Shown: positions 8,149 to 19,400, counted from the first letter of the stretch. The stretch: DNA of 32,039 nt from an uncultured Pelagibacteraceae bacterium (GCA_902597895.1 CACJZM010000010.1:1-32039), one strand, 5' to 3'. A program made the numbers and translations. The notes: generated by a model from the sequence alone, not told the origin.

Positions 8149-8222
8149 GCGGGTGTAGTTCAATGGTAGAACGCTAGCCTTCCAAGCTGGATGTAAGGGT
8201 TCGATTCCCTTTACCCGCTCCA
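8149..8222 (+). tRNA. tRNA-Gly (anticodon UCC)
   Basis: A 74-base tRNA with encoded CCA. Acceptor GCGGGTG (8149-8155) pairs with TACCCGC (8212-8218), with discriminator T. The anticodon stem CTAGC/GCTGG encloses CTTCCAA, giving UCC (Gly). The T loop is TTCGATT. It lies 34 bases before the tuf start. Confidence 0.96.
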
Positions 8223-8256
8223 AAAAATTAAAAAAAAAAATGAGGTATGAAATATA

Positions 8257-9447
8257 ATGTCGAAAGAAAAATTTGTAAGAAATAAACCGCACTGTAACAT
8301 TGGTACAATCGGTCATGTCGATCATGGCAAAACAACTTTAACCGCTGCAATAACTAAAGTTTTAGCTGAGAGTGGTGGTGCGAATTTTGTTGCTTATGAT
8401 CAAATTGATAAAGCTCCTGAGGAAAAAGAAAGAGGAATCACAATTTCAACAGCACATGTTGAATATGAAACAGAAAAACGACACTATGCACACGTTGACT
8501 GTCCTGGTCACGCTGACTATGTAAAAAATATGATCACTGGTGCCGCACAAATGGATGGAGCTATACTTGTAGTTAATGCTGCAGATGGACCAATGCCTCA
8601 AACTAGAGAACATATTCTTTTAGCAAGACAAGTTGGAGTTCCTGCAATAGTAGTTTTCTTAAACAAAGTTGATCAAGTAGCTGATAAAGAATTAATTGAT
8701 CTTGTTGAGGAAGAAATTAAAGAATTGTTAACTTCATATAAATTTCCTGGAGACAAAACACCAATTATTAAAGGTTCAGCTTTGGCGGCAGTTGAAGGCA
8801 GAGATGATGAAATAGGAAAAAATTCTATAATGGAATTAATGAAGTCAGTTGACGAATTTATTCCTCAGCCAGATAGACCAAAAGATAAAGATTTCTTGAT
8901 GCCAGTTGAGGATGTTTTTTCAATTTCAGGAAGAGGAACAGTTGTAACTGGTAGAGTTGAGTCAGGTGTTGTTAAAACAGGTGAAGAAATAGAAATTGTT
9001 GGAATAAGAGATACCAAAAAATCAGTGTGTACCGGTGTTGAAATGTTTAGAAAACTTTTAGACTCAGGTGAAGCTGGTGATAACATTGGTGTGCTTTTAA
9101 GAGGTATTGAAAGAACAGATGTTGAAAGAGGACAAGTTCTTTGTAAACCAGGATCTGTTAAACCACATACAAAATTTGAGGCTCAAGCTTATGTATTAAA
9201 AAAAGAAGAGGGTGGAAGACATACTCCTTTTTTTACTAAATATAGACCTCAGTTTTATTTTAGAACTACAGATGTTACGGGAGAGGTAGAATTACCTTCA
9301 GGTACTGAAATGGTAATGCCAGGAGATGATGCTAAATTTACCGTAAAATTAATTACACCAATAGCTATGAGTGAAAAATTAAATTTTGCAATTAGAGAAG
9401 GTGGTAGAACTGTTGGAGCTGGAGTAGTAACTAAGATTATAGAGTAA
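8257..9447 (+). CDS. tuf: Elongation factor Tu
   Basis: EF-Tu delivers aminoacyl-tRNA to the ribosome as a GTP complex. The 396-residue protein has all GTPase motifs: GHVDHGKT at 19-26, RGIT in switch I, DCPGH at 80-84, NKVD at 135-138 and SALAA. Beta-barrel domains 2 and 3 follow. GAGGT at 8242-8246, 10 bases before the ATG, is a clear ribosome-binding site. It stands between tRNA-Gly and tRNA-Trp, the usual tufB place; no second copy follows fusA, the usual tufA place, in this window. Confidence 0.99.
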   Translation: MSKEKFVRNKPHCNIGTIGHVDHGKTTLTAAITKVLAESGGANFVAYDQIDKAPEEKERGITISTAHVEYETEKRHYAHVDCPGHADYVKNMITGAAQMDGAILVVNAADGPMPQTREHILLARQVGVPAIVVFLNKVDQVADKELIDLVEEEIKELLTSYKFPGDKTPIIKGSALAAVEGRDDEIGKNSIMELMKSVDEFIPQPDRPKDKDFLMPVEDVFSISGRGTVVTGRVESGVVKTGEEIEIVGIRDTKKSVCTGVEMFRKLLDSGEAGDNIGVLLRGIERTDVERGQVLCKPGSVKPHTKFEAQAYVLKKEEGGRHTPFFTKYRPQFYFRTTDVTGEVELPSGTEMVMPGDDAKFTVKLITPIAMSEKLNFAIREGGRTVGAGVVTKIIE

Positions 9448-9455
9448 GCTCCCAT

Positions 9456-9531
9456 AGGAGTGTAGCTCAATTGGTAGAGCGCCGGTCTCCAAAACCGGAG
9501 GTTGGGGGTTCGATTCCCTCCGCTCCTGCCA
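9456..9531 (+). tRNA. tRNA-Trp (anticodon CCA)
   Basis: A 76-base tRNA with encoded 3' CCA. Acceptor AGGAGTG (9456-9462) pairs with CGCTCCT (9521-9527), discriminator G. The anticodon stem CCGGT/ACCGG encloses CTCCAAA, giving CCA (Trp). The T loop is TTCGATT. It sits 8 bases after the tuf stop and 16 before secE, the conserved tuf-trnW-secE order. Confidence 0.96.
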
Positions 9532-9547
9532 AGAAAGTGTAAATATT

Positions 9548-9739
9548 ATGATAAACCCTTTGAAATTTATACAAGAAGTTAAACAAGAAGCCTTTAAAGT
9601 AACTTGGCCTACATCAAAGGAAACTTTACAAGGAACTTTAATGGTAATTGCTATGGCAATTGTTGCCTCGTTATTTTTTCTATTATTAGACCAAATTTGG
9701 AAATTTTTTTTAGATATAGTAATTAACATCAGTATATAA
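9548..9739 (+). CDS. secE: Preprotein translocase subunit SecE
   Basis: Small essential subunit that clamps SecY in the inner-membrane translocon. The 63-residue protein is the short single-span form. It has the conserved amphipathic segment FIQEVKQEAFKVTWPT (7-22), whose KVTWP is the family signature, then one hydrophobic helix at about 31-58. It lies between tRNA-Trp and nusG, the standard place. Confidence 0.95.
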   Translation: MINPLKFIQEVKQEAFKVTWPTSKETLQGTLMVIAMAIVASLFFLLLDQIWKFFLDIVINISI

Positions 9740-9743
9740 TTAT

Positions 9744-10274
9744 ATGAAAAATTGGTACATAGTTCAGTCACACTCAAGCTTTGAAAACAAAGTTGCAGAT
9801 CTAATTAAAGAAGAAGCAGAAAAGGCAAAAATATCAGAAAAAATAGATGAAATTGTTGTTCCAACTCATGATGTAACTGAAGTAAAAAGAGGAAAAAGAA
9901 TACAGAGGAAAAAAAAATATTTTCCTGGCTATATTTTAATAAAAAGTGAAATGGATAACAATATTTATCATATGATTAAAAATATTAAAAAAGTGAGTGG
10001 ATTTTTAGGTTCCAAAGGAACTCCAGTTCCAGTATCAGATAAGGAAATAAGCAAAATATTAGGACAGATTAAAGATGGAGTAGCACAACCTAAATCTGGT
10101 GTAGAGTATACTATTGGAGAAAAAGTTCAGGTTATAGATGGACCTTTTGCATCATTCAGTGGGCTAGTAGAAGATATAGATGAGGATAAATCTAGACTAA
10201 AAGTTTCCGTATCAATATTTGGAAGACCTACCCCAGTTGATTTAGAATATAATCAAGTCGAGAAAGTAAGCTAA
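9744..10274 (+). CDS. nusG: Transcription elongation/antitermination factor NusG
   Basis: NusG binds RNA polymerase, reduces pausing and links transcription to Rho and to the ribosome. At 176 residues it has the normal two domains: NGN (about 1-115, beginning [16 protein letters not shown]) and a C-terminal KOW domain (about 122-176, [16 protein letters not shown]). The YFPGYILI segment is typical. Its stop shares one base with the rplK start (TAATG), so the two are likely cotranslated. Confidence 0.98.
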   Translation: MKNWYIVQSHSSFENKVADLIKEEAEKAKISEKIDEIVVPTHDVTEVKRGKRIQRKKKYFPGYILIKSEMDNNIYHMIKNIKKVSGFLGSKGTPVPVSDKEISKILGQIKDGVAQPKSGVEYTIGEKVQVIDGPFASFSGLVEDIDEDKSRLKVSVSIFGRPTPVDLEYNQVEKVS

Positions 10275-10702
10275 TGGCAAAAAAAGAAATAAGTGGATAC
10301 ATAAAACTTCAGATCAAAGGTGGTCAAGCAAACCCTGCTCCTCCTGTAGGCCCTGCTTTGGGACAAAGAGGAATTAATATTATGGATTTTTGTAAAGCTT
10401 TTAATGAAAAAACAAAATCCTTTATGGGCAAACCTGTTCCAGTTGTAATTACAGTCTATAAAGATAAAAAATTTGATTTTATAATTAAATCTCCTCCAGC
10501 ATCACATTTTATAAAAGAGGCTGTTAAATTAAAAAGCGGTTCGAAAGAACCAGGTAGAAATATAGTTGGATACATAACAAAGAAACAGGTTGCGGATATC
10601 GCTAAACAAAAAATGTCAGATCTAAATGCTAACGATATAGAAGAAGCTTCAAAAATTATTGCTGGATCTGCAAGATCTATGGGGATTGAAGTTAAGGAGT
10701 AA
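10274..10702 (+). CDS. rplK: 50S ribosomal protein L11
   Basis: L11 sits at the GTPase-associated centre of the large subunit and binds 23S rRNA. The 142-residue protein shows the proline-rich signature [18 protein letters not shown] (16-33) and the C-terminal RNA-binding domain with GSARSMGI. It follows nusG with a one-base overlap and precedes rplA by two bases. Confidence 0.98.
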   Translation: MAKKEISGYIKLQIKGGQANPAPPVGPALGQRGINIMDFCKAFNEKTKSFMGKPVPVVITVYKDKKFDFIIKSPPASHFIKEAVKLKSGSKEPGRNIVGYITKKQVADIAKQKMSDLNANDIEEASKIIAGSARSMGIEVKE

Positions 10703-10704
10703 CG

Positions 10705-11391
10705 ATGTCAAAAAGATTTAATAAATTACCGAAAGACACATTGGATTTAGATCCAGAAGTAATTGATAAATTAATTCCTGTTATTAAAAAAAATTGTACT
10801 ACTAAATTTGATGAGTCTATTGACTTATCGTTTCAAATTAACAATAAACAAAAAAAAAATGAGCTAAGTTTAAGAACAATAGTTAATTTACCGGGAGGTA
10901 CTGGGAAAAAAATAAAAGTTGCTGTTGTGTGTGAAGATTCAAAAGTGCAAGCTTCTAAAGATGCGGGAGCTGATATAGTTGGAGGAGATGAATTTATAGA
11001 AAAGATTAAGCTAGGAGAAATAAATTTTGATAAATTAATATGCACTCCTGCAATGATGATTAAATTATCAAAATTAGGTAAAGTATTAGGCCCTAAAGGC
11101 CTAATGCCAAATCCAAAACTTGGAACAGTAAATGAAAATGTTGAAAAAGCTATTAAAGACGCTAAATCTGGTCAAGTAGAAATAAGAAATGATAAAGATG
11201 GTAACATAGGTTTAGCAATTGGAAAAAAATCTTTCTCAGATGAAAATTTAATAAAAAACTATAATGCAGTAATAGATACTTTAGAAAAAGAGAAATCCAA
11301 CAATACTGTTAAAGGTAATTTAATCAAAAGTGCATTTATTACTTCTTCTATGGGTGTTTCGTATAAATTAAAGTTAAATAAGGGTATATAA
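10705..11391 (+). CDS. rplA: 50S ribosomal protein L1
   Basis: L1 forms the mobile stalk near the ribosomal exit site and in many bacteria represses its own operon. The protein has 228 residues, near the usual length. The family signature around LGPKGLMPNPKLGTV is clear (about 128-142), as is the GQVEIRNDKDGNIG region. It starts two bases after rplK and ends two before rplJ, so no separate leader exists between L1 and L10. Confidence 0.98.
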   Translation: MSKRFNKLPKDTLDLDPEVIDKLIPVIKKNCTTKFDESIDLSFQINNKQKKNELSLRTIVNLPGGTGKKIKVAVVCEDSKVQASKDAGADIVGGDEFIEKIKLGEINFDKLICTPAMMIKLSKLGKVLGPKGLMPNPKLGTVNENVEKAIKDAKSGQVEIRNDKDGNIGLAIGKKSFSDENLIKNYNAVIDTLEKEKSNNTVKGNLIKSAFITSSMGVSYKLKLNKGI

Positions 11392-11393
11392 TC

Positions 11394-11903
11394 ATGATGA
11401 GTAAAGAAAAAAAACAGAGCTATATAAAAGATATGACATCTCAATTAGATAGCTCAGAAGCTGTCATTGTAGCTCATTACCAAGGTTTAACAGTAAAACA
11501 ATTGGATGAACTTAGGTCCAAAATGAGAGAACATGGAATAATTTTTAAAATTACAAAAAATAGAATTACTAAACTCGCTTTAGAGAAAACTAGATGTAAA
11601 GACCTATCAAATTTATTCTCAGGTCCTACAGCAGTAGCTTTATCGAAAGATGCAATAACATCTGCAAAGATTTTAACCAATTTTTCTAAAGAAAATAAAA
11701 ATCTAAAAATACTTGGTGGAATCATGGGTAATGACATTTTAGACGTTGCTGGCGTTCAAAATGTTGCAACTTTACCAACCCTAGATGAGGCAAGGGCCAA
11801 AATTGTGGGTATTTTAAGATCTCCGGCACAAAAAATCGCAAGTATTTTACTTGCACCAGGCTCAAAAATCGCTATTTTGGCGCTTGAAAAATCAAAAAAA
11901 TAA
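11394..11903 (+). CDS. rplJ: 50S ribosomal protein L10
   Basis: L10 anchors L7/L12 dimers on the ribosome. The 169-residue protein has the N-terminal rRNA-binding domain (KNRITKLAL near 44-52 is typical) and a C-terminal helix that carries L12. Two ATGs adjoin (11394 and 11397); either may be used, changing the length by one residue. Only two bases separate it from rplA, so the long L10 leader that autoregulates this unit in E. coli is absent here. Confidence 0.97.
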   Translation: MMSKEKKQSYIKDMTSQLDSSEAVIVAHYQGLTVKQLDELRSKMREHGIIFKITKNRITKLALEKTRCKDLSNLFSGPTAVALSKDAITSAKILTNFSKENKNLKILGGIMGNDILDVAGVQNVATLPTLDEARAKIVGILRSPAQKIASILLAPGSKIAILALEKSKK

Positions 11904-11918
11904 CCAGGGCAATTTATT

Positions 11919-12290
11919 ATGGCAGACTTAAATAAAATTATAGAGGATTTATCAAGTCTAACAGTTGTTGAAGCTGCAGAGCTATCAAAACAGTTAGAGG
12001 AAAAATGGGGTGTTTCAGCAGCAGCAGCAGTAGCAGCACCAGTAGCAGCTGCAGGTGGAGCAGCACCAGCTGAAGAGAAAGACGAGTTTACAGTCGTATT
12101 AGCAGCAGCAGGAGACAAAAAAATTAATGTAATAAAAGAAGTTAGAGCTGTAACTTCATTAGGTTTAAAAGAAGCAAAAGATTTAGTAGAAGGTGCACCA
12201 AAAGAAGTCAAAGCAGGTGTAAATAAAAAAGAGGCTGAAGAAATTAAAGCTAAATTAGAAGCTGCAGGCGCAAAAGTAGAACTTAAGTAA
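11919..12290 (+). CDS. rplL: 50S ribosomal protein L7/L12
   Basis: L7/L12 forms the flexible stalk that recruits translation GTPases. The 123-residue protein has an N-terminal dimerisation domain (to about 30), an Ala/Pro-rich hinge (about 34-53) and the C-terminal factor-binding domain with [14 protein letters not shown]. It is followed by a 49-base gap with a hairpin before rpoB. Confidence 0.98.
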   Translation: MADLNKIIEDLSSLTVVEAAELSKQLEEKWGVSAAAAVAAPVAAAGGAAPAEEKDEFTVVLAAAGDKKINVIKEVRAVTSLGLKEAKDLVEGAPKEVKAGVNKKEAEEIKAKLEAAGAKVELK

Positions 12291-12304
12291 TTAATAGGAT
12301 TTTT

Positions 12305-12332
12305 TAACTGCTAAATTTTGTTTTTGCAGTTA
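12305..12332 (+). promoter_or_regulatory. Hairpin between rplL and rpoB
   Basis: TAACTGC (12305-12311) pairs perfectly with GCAGTTA (12326-12332) around a 14-base loop that contains a run of T. The stem ends 7 bases before the rpoB ATG and so covers where a ribosome-binding site would lie; none is visible otherwise. In other bacteria this gap holds an attenuator and RNase III site that lowers rpoBC relative to L7/L12; a similar role here is inferred. Confidence 0.45.
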
Positions 12333-12339
12333 TGTATAA

Positions 12340-12714
12340 ATGAATTTATCATTTACTGAAAAAAAAAATATAAGGAAAAATTTTGGTAAGCTTAAAGAAA
12401 GCTTATCTATACCTAACCTTATAGAAGTTCAAAAAAATTCATATAAAGAACTTACAGATCTAGACACATCAGTTGAGTCTCACTTAGTAAAAGGTTTTGA
12501 AAGAGTATTTAAAAGTATTTTCCCAATTGAAGATCTAAATGATAAAGCAACACTTGAATATGTATCTTATCGGTTAGAAAAACCTAAGTTTGATGTTGAT
12601 GAATGTATATCAAGAGGCTTAACTTATTCTGCTGCTTTGAAATGCACTTTAAGATTAGTTGTTTATGAAATTAATCAAGAAGAAAATACGAAAGATATTT
12701 TATCAGCAAAATAA
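12340..12714 (+). CDS. rpoB: RNA polymerase beta subunit, N-terminal segment (ends at in-frame TAA)
   Basis: These 124 residues match the N terminus of RpoB (beta protrusion start), ending with the conserved run around KFDVDECISRGLTY and LRLVVYE. A TAA at 12712-12714 stops the frame. Downstream, in the same frame, the codons CAA GAA GTT TAT ATG continue the conserved RpoB sequence QEVYMGE. Other bacteria have KEQ(D/E)VYMG here, so TAA replaces a Glu codon (GAA to TAA, one base). Bases 12340-16425 would make a normal beta chain of 1361 residues if the stop were sense. It could be a real split gene, a recent nonsense change, or a sequence error. Confidence 0.9.
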   Translation: MNLSFTEKKNIRKNFGKLKESLSIPNLIEVQKNSYKELTDLDTSVESHLVKGFERVFKSIFPIEDLNDKATLEYVSYRLEKPKFDVDECISRGLTYSAALKCTLRLVVYEINQEENTKDILSAK

Positions 12715-12726
12715 CAAGAAGTTTAT

Positions 12727-15700
12727 ATGGGTGAAGTTCCGATGATGACAAATAGTGGGACTTTTATAACTAATGGCGTTCAAAGAGTAGTTGTTAACCA
12801 AATGCATAGAAGCCCAGGTGTCTTTTTTGATCATGATAAAGGAAAATCCCATGCAAGTGGAAAATTGTTATTCAATTGTAGAGTTATACCAAACAGAGGT
12901 TCATGGTTAGATTTTGAATTTGATGTAAAAGATTTACTTTATTTTAGAATAGACAGAAAGAAGAAAATTTTAGTTACAACATTACTTCAAGCTCTAGGAT
13001 ATTCTAAAGAAGATATTGTAAATGAATTTTATGATAAGGAAACTTATTCTTTTGACAAAAATATAGGCAAGTGGAAGACTAAATTTGATCCAGAAAATTA
13101 TAAAGCAAAAAATTTTACAGAAGAAGTTGTTGATGCAAAAACACAAAAAGTTGTTGTAAAAATAGGAGAAAAAATTAATTTTTTAACAGCAAAAAAACTT
13201 GCAAACGATGGTTTAAAAGAAATTTATGTTTCAAACAATTCACTTTACGGAAACTATTTGCATACTAAAATAGTAGCAGGTGATGAAACTTTTAACATTG
13301 GTACAGAAATTAATGAGACGATATTAACTAAAATATTAGATGCCGATATTGATAAATTATATGTTTCCAAAACAAATTCTATTATTAAAGGACCTTATTT
13401 GCTTCATACATTGCTTCAAGATAAAAATGAAAATAAAAACGACTCAATTACAGAGATATATAAAATGTTGAGACCTGGTGAGCCACCAACAATAGAAATA
13501 GCATCTCAAATTTTTAACAATTTATTTTTTAGCTCCGATCGTTATGATCTTTCCGATGTCGGTAGAGTTAAGATGAATTCAAGATTAAATTTAAATTGTT
13601 CAGATAAAATAACTATATTAAGAAATGATGACATTTTATCCATAATTAAAAAAATGTTAGATCTAAGAGATGGAAAAGATGATGTTGATGATATTGATCA
13701 TTTAGGTAATCGAAGAGTTAGATCTGTTGGTGAATTAGTAGAAAATCAAGCCAGAATTGGTTTATATAGAATGGAAAGGGCTATAAAAGAAAAAATGACA
13801 ACATTGGATGTTGAGTCTGCAATGCCTCAAGATCTAATAAATGCCAAACCTCTTACCGTTTCACTAAAAGATTTTTTTGCAACATCTCAACTATCTCAAT
13901 TTATGGATCAGACAAATCCGCTTTCTGAAATTACTCATAAAAGAAGAGTATCCGCATTAGGGCCAGGAGGCTTGACTAGAGAGAGAGCAGGTTTTGAAGT
14001 TAGAGATGTACACCCAACTCATTATGGAAGAATATGTCCAATTGAAACTCCAGAAGGTCCTAATATTGGTTTGATCAATAGTTTATCAACATATTCTAAA
14101 ATTAATAAGTATGGCTTTATAGAGAGTCCATATAAAAGAGTAAAAAGTGGAGTAGTTCAACAAGATAGTGTCGAATATTTATCAGCAATGGAAGAGACAA
14201 AATATACAATTGCTCAAGCAAATTCTATAATTGATAAAAATGGTAAGTTTAAAGAAGAGCTTGTTTCTTGCAGACAAAATTTAAATTTTATTTTGTCTAA
14301 ACCTGAAAATATTGATTATATCGATGTTTCTCCTAAGCAGTTAGTTTCAGTTGCAGCATCCTTAATACCTTTTTTAGAAAATGATGATGCAAATAGAGCA
14401 TTGATGGGATCAAATATGATGAGACAAGCTGTTCCTTTATTAAAGCCAGAGGCCCCTTTAGTTGGAACGGGTATAGAGAGCGATGTTGCTCTTGACTCAG
14501 GAGTGACAATAGTTGCAAAAAGAAACGGTGTAGTTGATAAAATAGATGGAAAAAGAATAGTTATTAAAGCTACTGATGATAAGGATTTTAGCAAATCTGG
14601 TGTTGATATCTATAATTTACAAAAATTCAAAAGATCCAATCAAAATACATGTATTAACCAAAAACCTTTAGTAAGAGTTGGTGATAAAGTTAAATCTGGA
14701 GATATTATTGCCGATGGACCTTCAACTAAAGTTGGAGAATTAGCACTTGGAAAAAATGTTACTGTAGCGTTTATGCCTTGGCAAGGCTACAATTTTGAAG
14801 ACTCAATTTTAATCTCTGAAAGATGTGTAACTGATGATGTGTTTACTTCTATACACATAGAGGAATATGAAGTCATGGCTAGAGATACAAAACTAGGAGA
14901 GGAAGATATAACTAGAGATATACCAAATGTAAATGAGGAGTCACTTAGAAATTTAGATGAGTCAGGAATTGTTTATATAGGAGCAGAAGTAAAGCCAGGG
15001 GATATTTTGGTTGGAAAAGTGACACCAAAGGGAGACTCGGCTTCTGGACCAGAGGAAAAGCTTCTAAGATCTATTTTCGGGGAGAAAGCAATAGATGTTA
15101 CTGACACTTCATTAAAGATGCCAAGTGGAAGCGGTGGTATTGTTGTTGATGTAAGAGTTTTTAATAGACATGGTATAGAAAAAGACGAAAGATCAATTAC
15201 TATTGAAAGATCAGAAATTGAAAGTGTTCAACAAGATAAGATTGTTGAAGAGGAAATATTAGAAAGAAGTATTAAAAATTCTGCGTTATCAATTTTTACA
15301 GGATTGACAATTAACAAAAAGATTAAATCTTTAAATATTGGAGATAAAATTGATGAAAATAACATTCACCAAATTCCTATATCAGATTTATTTAAAGTTT
15401 CTTTAGATGATAAAAACAAATTGGATGCGGTAACAAAATTAAAAGATCAATATAATCAAGCAAAAAAAGATATTCAAGAGAGATTTGAGGATAAAGTTTT
15501 AAAAATTAGACAGGGTGACGATTTACTCCCAAGTGTTATGAAGATGGTTAAAGTTTTTGTTGCTATTAAAAGGAGATTAAGACCAGGTGATAAAATGTCA
15601 GGAAGACACGGAAACAAAGGTGTTGTAAGTAAAATTGTACCTGTTGAGGATATGCCCTACAGAGAAAATGGAAAACCTGTCGACATCGTATTAAATCCTT

Positions 15701-16425
15701 TAGGTGTACCAAGTAGAATGAATGTAGGTCAAATTTTAGAAACTCATTTAGGATGGGCTTGTACTGAACTTGGAGAAAATTTAAAAAATCTAATTAATCA
15801 AAATCAAAAAATTGTAGAAAGAAACTCAAAAATTGAAAATTTCTTAAAAAATGTTTATGGAAAAGAAGTTTATGATGAAAATATTCAATCCTTAAACGCA
15901 ACGGAGTTTAAAGATTTATGCGAAAATATACAAAAAGGAATTCCTATTGCTACTCCAGTATTTGATGGAGCTAAGGAAAAGGATGTAACGAAAATGTTAG
16001 GGATAGCAGAGCTTCCTAGCTCAGGACAAACACATTTATGGGATGGAAGAACAGGTGAAAAATTTGATAGACCAGTAACTGTAGGAACAATTTATATGTT
16101 AAAACTTCATCATTTGGTTGAAGATAAGATACATGCTAGATCTACAGGACCATACAGCCTTGTAACCCAGCAACCTTTAGGAGGAAAGGCACAATTAGGT
16201 GGACAAAGATTTGGAGAGATGGAAGTTTGGGCTCTAGAAGCTTATGGAGCATCATATACTTTACAAGAAATATTAACTGTTAAATCAGATGATGTGGCCG
16301 GAAGAGTAAAAGTTTATGAAACCATAGTTAAAGGTGAAGAAAATTTTGAATCAGGTATACCAGAATCATTCAATGTATTAGTTAAAGAAATTAAATCATT
16401 AGCTTTAAATGTGGAATTAAATTAA
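12727..16425 (+). CDS. rpoB: RNA polymerase beta subunit, main segment
   Basis: The remaining 1232 residues of RpoB, beginning at the first ATG after the in-frame stop (MGEVPMMTN). AAGAAG (12716-12721) five bases upstream could serve as a weak ribosome-binding site. All core regions are intact: the rifampicin region [19 protein letters not shown] with wild-type Asp, His and Ser positions, [18 protein letters not shown], the catalytic-side [13 protein letters not shown], and the C-terminal [24 protein letters not shown]. There is no frameshift or decay. It is followed three bases later by rpoC. Confidence 0.95.
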   Translation: MGEVPMMTNSGTFITNGVQRVVVNQMHRSPGVFFDHDKGKSHASGKLLFNCRVIPNRGSWLDFEFDVKDLLYFRIDRKKKILVTTLLQALGYSKEDIVNEFYDKETYSFDKNIGKWKTKFDPENYKAKNFTEEVVDAKTQKVVVKIGEKINFLTAKKLANDGLKEIYVSNNSLYGNYLHTKIVAGDETFNIGTEINETILTKILDADIDKLYVSKTNSIIKGPYLLHTLLQDKNENKNDSITEIYKMLRPGEPPTIEIASQIFNNLFFSSDRYDLSDVGRVKMNSRLNLNCSDKITILRNDDILSIIKKMLDLRDGKDDVDDIDHLGNRRVRSVGELVENQARIGLYRMERAIKEKMTTLDVESAMPQDLINAKPLTVSLKDFFATSQLSQFMDQTNPLSEITHKRRVSALGPGGLTRERAGFEVRDVHPTHYGRICPIETPEGPNIGLINSLSTYSKINKYGFIESPYKRVKSGVVQQDSVEYLSAMEETKYTIAQANSIIDKNGKFKEELVSCRQNLNFILSKPENIDYIDVSPKQLVSVAASLIPFLENDDANRALMGSNMMRQAVPLLKPEAPLVGTGIESDVALDSGVTIVAKRNGVVDKIDGKRIVIKATDDKDFSKSGVDIYNLQKFKRSNQNTCINQKPLVRVGDKVKSGDIIADGPSTKVGELALGKNVTVAFMPWQGYNFEDSILISERCVTDDVFTSIHIEEYEVMARDTKLGEEDITRDIPNVNEESLRNLDESGIVYIGAEVKPGDILVGKVTPKGDSASGPEEKLLRSIFGEKAIDVTDTSLKMPSGSGGIVVDVRVFNRHGIEKDERSITIERSEIESVQQDKIVEEEILERSIKNSALSIFTGLTINKKIKSLNIGDKIDENNIHQIPISDLFKVSLDDKNKLDAVTKLKDQYNQAKKDIQERFEDKVLKIRQGDDLLPSVMKMVKVFVAIKRRLRPGDKMSGRHGNKGVVSKIVPVEDMPYRENGKPVDIVLNPLGVPSRMNVGQILETHLGWACTELGENLKNLINQNQKIVERNSKIENFLKNVYGKEVYDENIQSLNATEFKDLCENIQKGIPIATPVFDGAKEKDVTKMLGIAELPSSGQTHLWDGRTGEKFDRPVTVGTIYMLKLHHLVEDKIHARSTGPYSLVTQQPLGGKAQLGGQRFGEMEVWALEAYGASYTLQEILTVKSDDVAGRVKVYETIVKGEENFESGIPESFNVLVKEIKSLALNVELN

Positions 16426-16427
16426 TT

Positions 16428-19400
16428 ATGAAAAAAGAAATTACAGATATATTTAAAAGTTCAGAAATTTCAGACTCACAAAATTTTAATAGTATTAAAA
16501 TAACACTTGCAAGTCCTGAAAAAATAAAATCATGGACATACGGAGAGATAAAAAAACCTGAGACAATAAACTACAGAACATTTAGACCCGAAAAAGATGG
16601 CTTATTTTGTGCGAGAATTTTTGGTCCAATAAAAGACTACGAATGTTTATGTGGTAAATACAAAAGAATGAAATTTAGAGGAATAATATGTGAAAAATGT
16701 GGAGTTGAAATAACAAAATCTAATGTTCGAAGAGAAAGAATGGGACACATAAATCTTGCAACACCTGTAGCGCATATATGGTTTTTAAAATCATTGCCTA
16801 GTCGGATTTCTTTAGCAATAGATATGAAATTAAAAGAAGTAGAAAGAGTATTATATTTTGAAAATTTTATTGTAATAGAACCGGGTTTGACAAATCTTAA
16901 AAAAAATCAATTACTCACTGAAGAAGAACTTATCAAGTATCAAGATGAGTATGGAGAAGAAGCATTCACAGCAGGAATTGGAGCTGAAGCCATTCTTGAA
17001 ATTTTAAAATCGATCAACTTAAGTGAAGAAAGAGAAAAACTGGTCAAAACTATAAAAGAAACTAAATCTAAGGTAGCTGAGGAAAGATCAATAAAAAGAC
17101 TTAAATTAATAGAATCATTTATAGAAACTGGAAACAAGCCTGAATGGATGATATTAACAGTTATACCGGTTATACCACCTGAATTAAGACCTTTAGTACC
17201 ACTTGATGGAGGAAGATTTGCTACATCAGATTTGAATGATTTGTATCGTAGAGTAATAAACAGAAATAATCGATTAAAAAGACTAATTGATTTAAAGGCT
17301 CCAGATATAATTGTAAGAAATGAAAAAAGAATGCTCCAAGAGTCTGTTGATGCACTTTTTGATAATGGTAGAAGAGGTAGAGTAATAACGGGTACAGGCA
17401 AAAGACCTTTAAAATCTTTGGCAGAGATGTTGAAGGGTAAACAAGGAAGATTTAGACAGAACTTATTGGGAAAAAGAGTAGACTATTCAGGACGTTCAGT
17501 GATAGTTGTTGGACCAGATCTCAAGTTACATGAATGTGGTCTTCCAAAAAAAATGGCTTTGGAATTGTTCAAACCCTTCCTTTATGCAAGATTAAATAAA
17601 TTAGGATTAGCTTCAACAATCAAACAAGCAAAAAAATTAGTAGAGAAAGAGAGAGAAGAAGTTTGGGATGCCCTAGAACTTATAGTAAGGGAACATCCAG
17701 TAATTTTAAATAGAGCCCCAACATTACATAGATTGGGTGTCCAGGCGTTTGAACCTAAATTAATTGAAGGTGATGCAATTGAGTTGCACCCGTTAACTTG
17801 TGCAGCTTTTAACGCAGATTTTGATGGAGATCAAATGGCAGTTCATATTCCTTTAAGTTTAGAAGCTCAACTTGAGGCAAGGGTGTTAATGATGTCGACT
17901 AACAATATACTAAGCCCTTCAAATGGAAAACCAATAATAGTCCCTAGTCAGGACATGATATTAGGAATTTATTATTTATCACAACCACCGCATCAAGAAA
18001 AAAGAGTTGAAGGATACTTTGTTAACAATTCTGAAATTGAGCATGCTTTAGAGGAGGGACAAATTAAAGTTCATTCAAGAATAGTATCACGTTTTGAAAC
18101 AGTAGATGAAAAAGGTAATAAAAAAATAGAAAAATATATTAGTACAGCAGGAAGATTTTTGTTATCAAATCTATTACCAAAAAACTTCAATAATAAATTC
18201 TCATTAATAGATAGATTGTTACCAAAGAAAGTAGTTTCAGAAGTAATTGATCATGTATTTAGATACTGTGGTCAAAAATCAACAGTAATTTTTTGTGATA
18301 AATTAAAAGATTTAGGTTTTAAACATGCCTTTAAAGCTGGAATATCTTTTGGTAAAGATGACTTGGTTATTCCTGAAAACAAACAACAATTAATTGATGA
18401 AACAAAAAAATTAATAACTGATTATGAAAATCAATATTCAGAGGGTTTAATAACTAGAGGAGAAAAATATAATAAAGTCGTTGATGCATGGTCCAAATGT
18501 ACAGATAGAGTTGCATCTGAAATGATGAAAAGAATTTCTGCAACAGAAGTAACAGATAAAGGACTTAAAATAAATTCAGTTTTTATGATGGCAGATAGTG
18601 GTGCAAGAGGTTCAGCCGCACAGATGAAACAACTTGCTGGAATGAGAGGGTTAATAGCCAAACCTTCAGGTGAAATTATAGAATCTCCAATTACTTCAAA
18701 TTTTAAAGAAGGATTAACTGCCTTAGAGTATTTTAATTCAACGCACGGTGCTAGAAAAGGATTAGCTGATACAGCACTTAAAACTGCAAATTCTGGTTAT
18801 TTAACAAGAAGACTTTGTGATGTTGCTCAGGATTTAACTATAACCAAAAAAGAGTGCGATTGCGGAAAAGCTGCTGGAAGTATCAGTTTATCAGAAATAA
18901 TTGAGGGTGGTAATGTAATAGTTAGCTTATCTGAAAGAGCATTAGGAAGAGTTGTAGCAGATGATGTGAAAAATCCTATAACAGGAGAACTTATAATAAA
19001 AAAACAAGAAATGATTGATGAGTCAATTTGTGAAAAAATAGATGCTGCAGGAGTAAAGTCAGTAAAAGTATATTCTGTAATAACATGTGGTTCAAAAGAA
19101 GGTGTTTGTGCTATGAGTTATGGTAGAGATCTTTCTAGAGGAAAAATGGTTCACGTAGGAGAAGCTATTGGAATGATATCTGCACAATCTATCGGTGAGC
19201 CAGGTACTCAATTGACAATGAGAACATTCCACGTTGGAGGTACAGCTTCAATAAAACAAGATTCTCAAGTTGTGACTAAGTCCGAAGGTACGCTAAAAGT
19301 CATAAACACAAACTTATTAGAAGACTCTAAAAAAAATCTAGTAGTAATGGGAAGAAATACTCAATTATCAATTGAGGATGAGAACGGACTTCAAACAGCA

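Noticed and set aside
9449..9460. Possible terminator hairpin after tuf (CTCC-CATA-GGAG)
   Set aside because: Only 4 bp, no T tract, and half of it belongs to the tRNA-Trp acceptor strand.
9379..9777. Minus-strand frame with ERRESNPQPPVLETGALPIELH across tRNA-Trp, secE
   Set aside because: Another antisense-tRNA artefact; real secE and tRNA-Trp lie on the plus strand. The same holds for minus-strand frames over tRNA-Tyr and tRNA-Gly (7935-8325).
11756..12211. Long minus-strand frame of 151 codons opposite rplJ and rplL
   Set aside because: Its Ala/Thr/Ser-rich content mirrors the Ala-rich hinge and biased codons of L7/L12 on the other strand; there is no family resemblance or start context.
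12712..12714. TAA read as a sense codon (recoding) in rpoB
   Set aside because: TAA ends nearly every other gene in this window, with correct family lengths, so a general reassignment of TAA is not supported; a local event or error is preferred.
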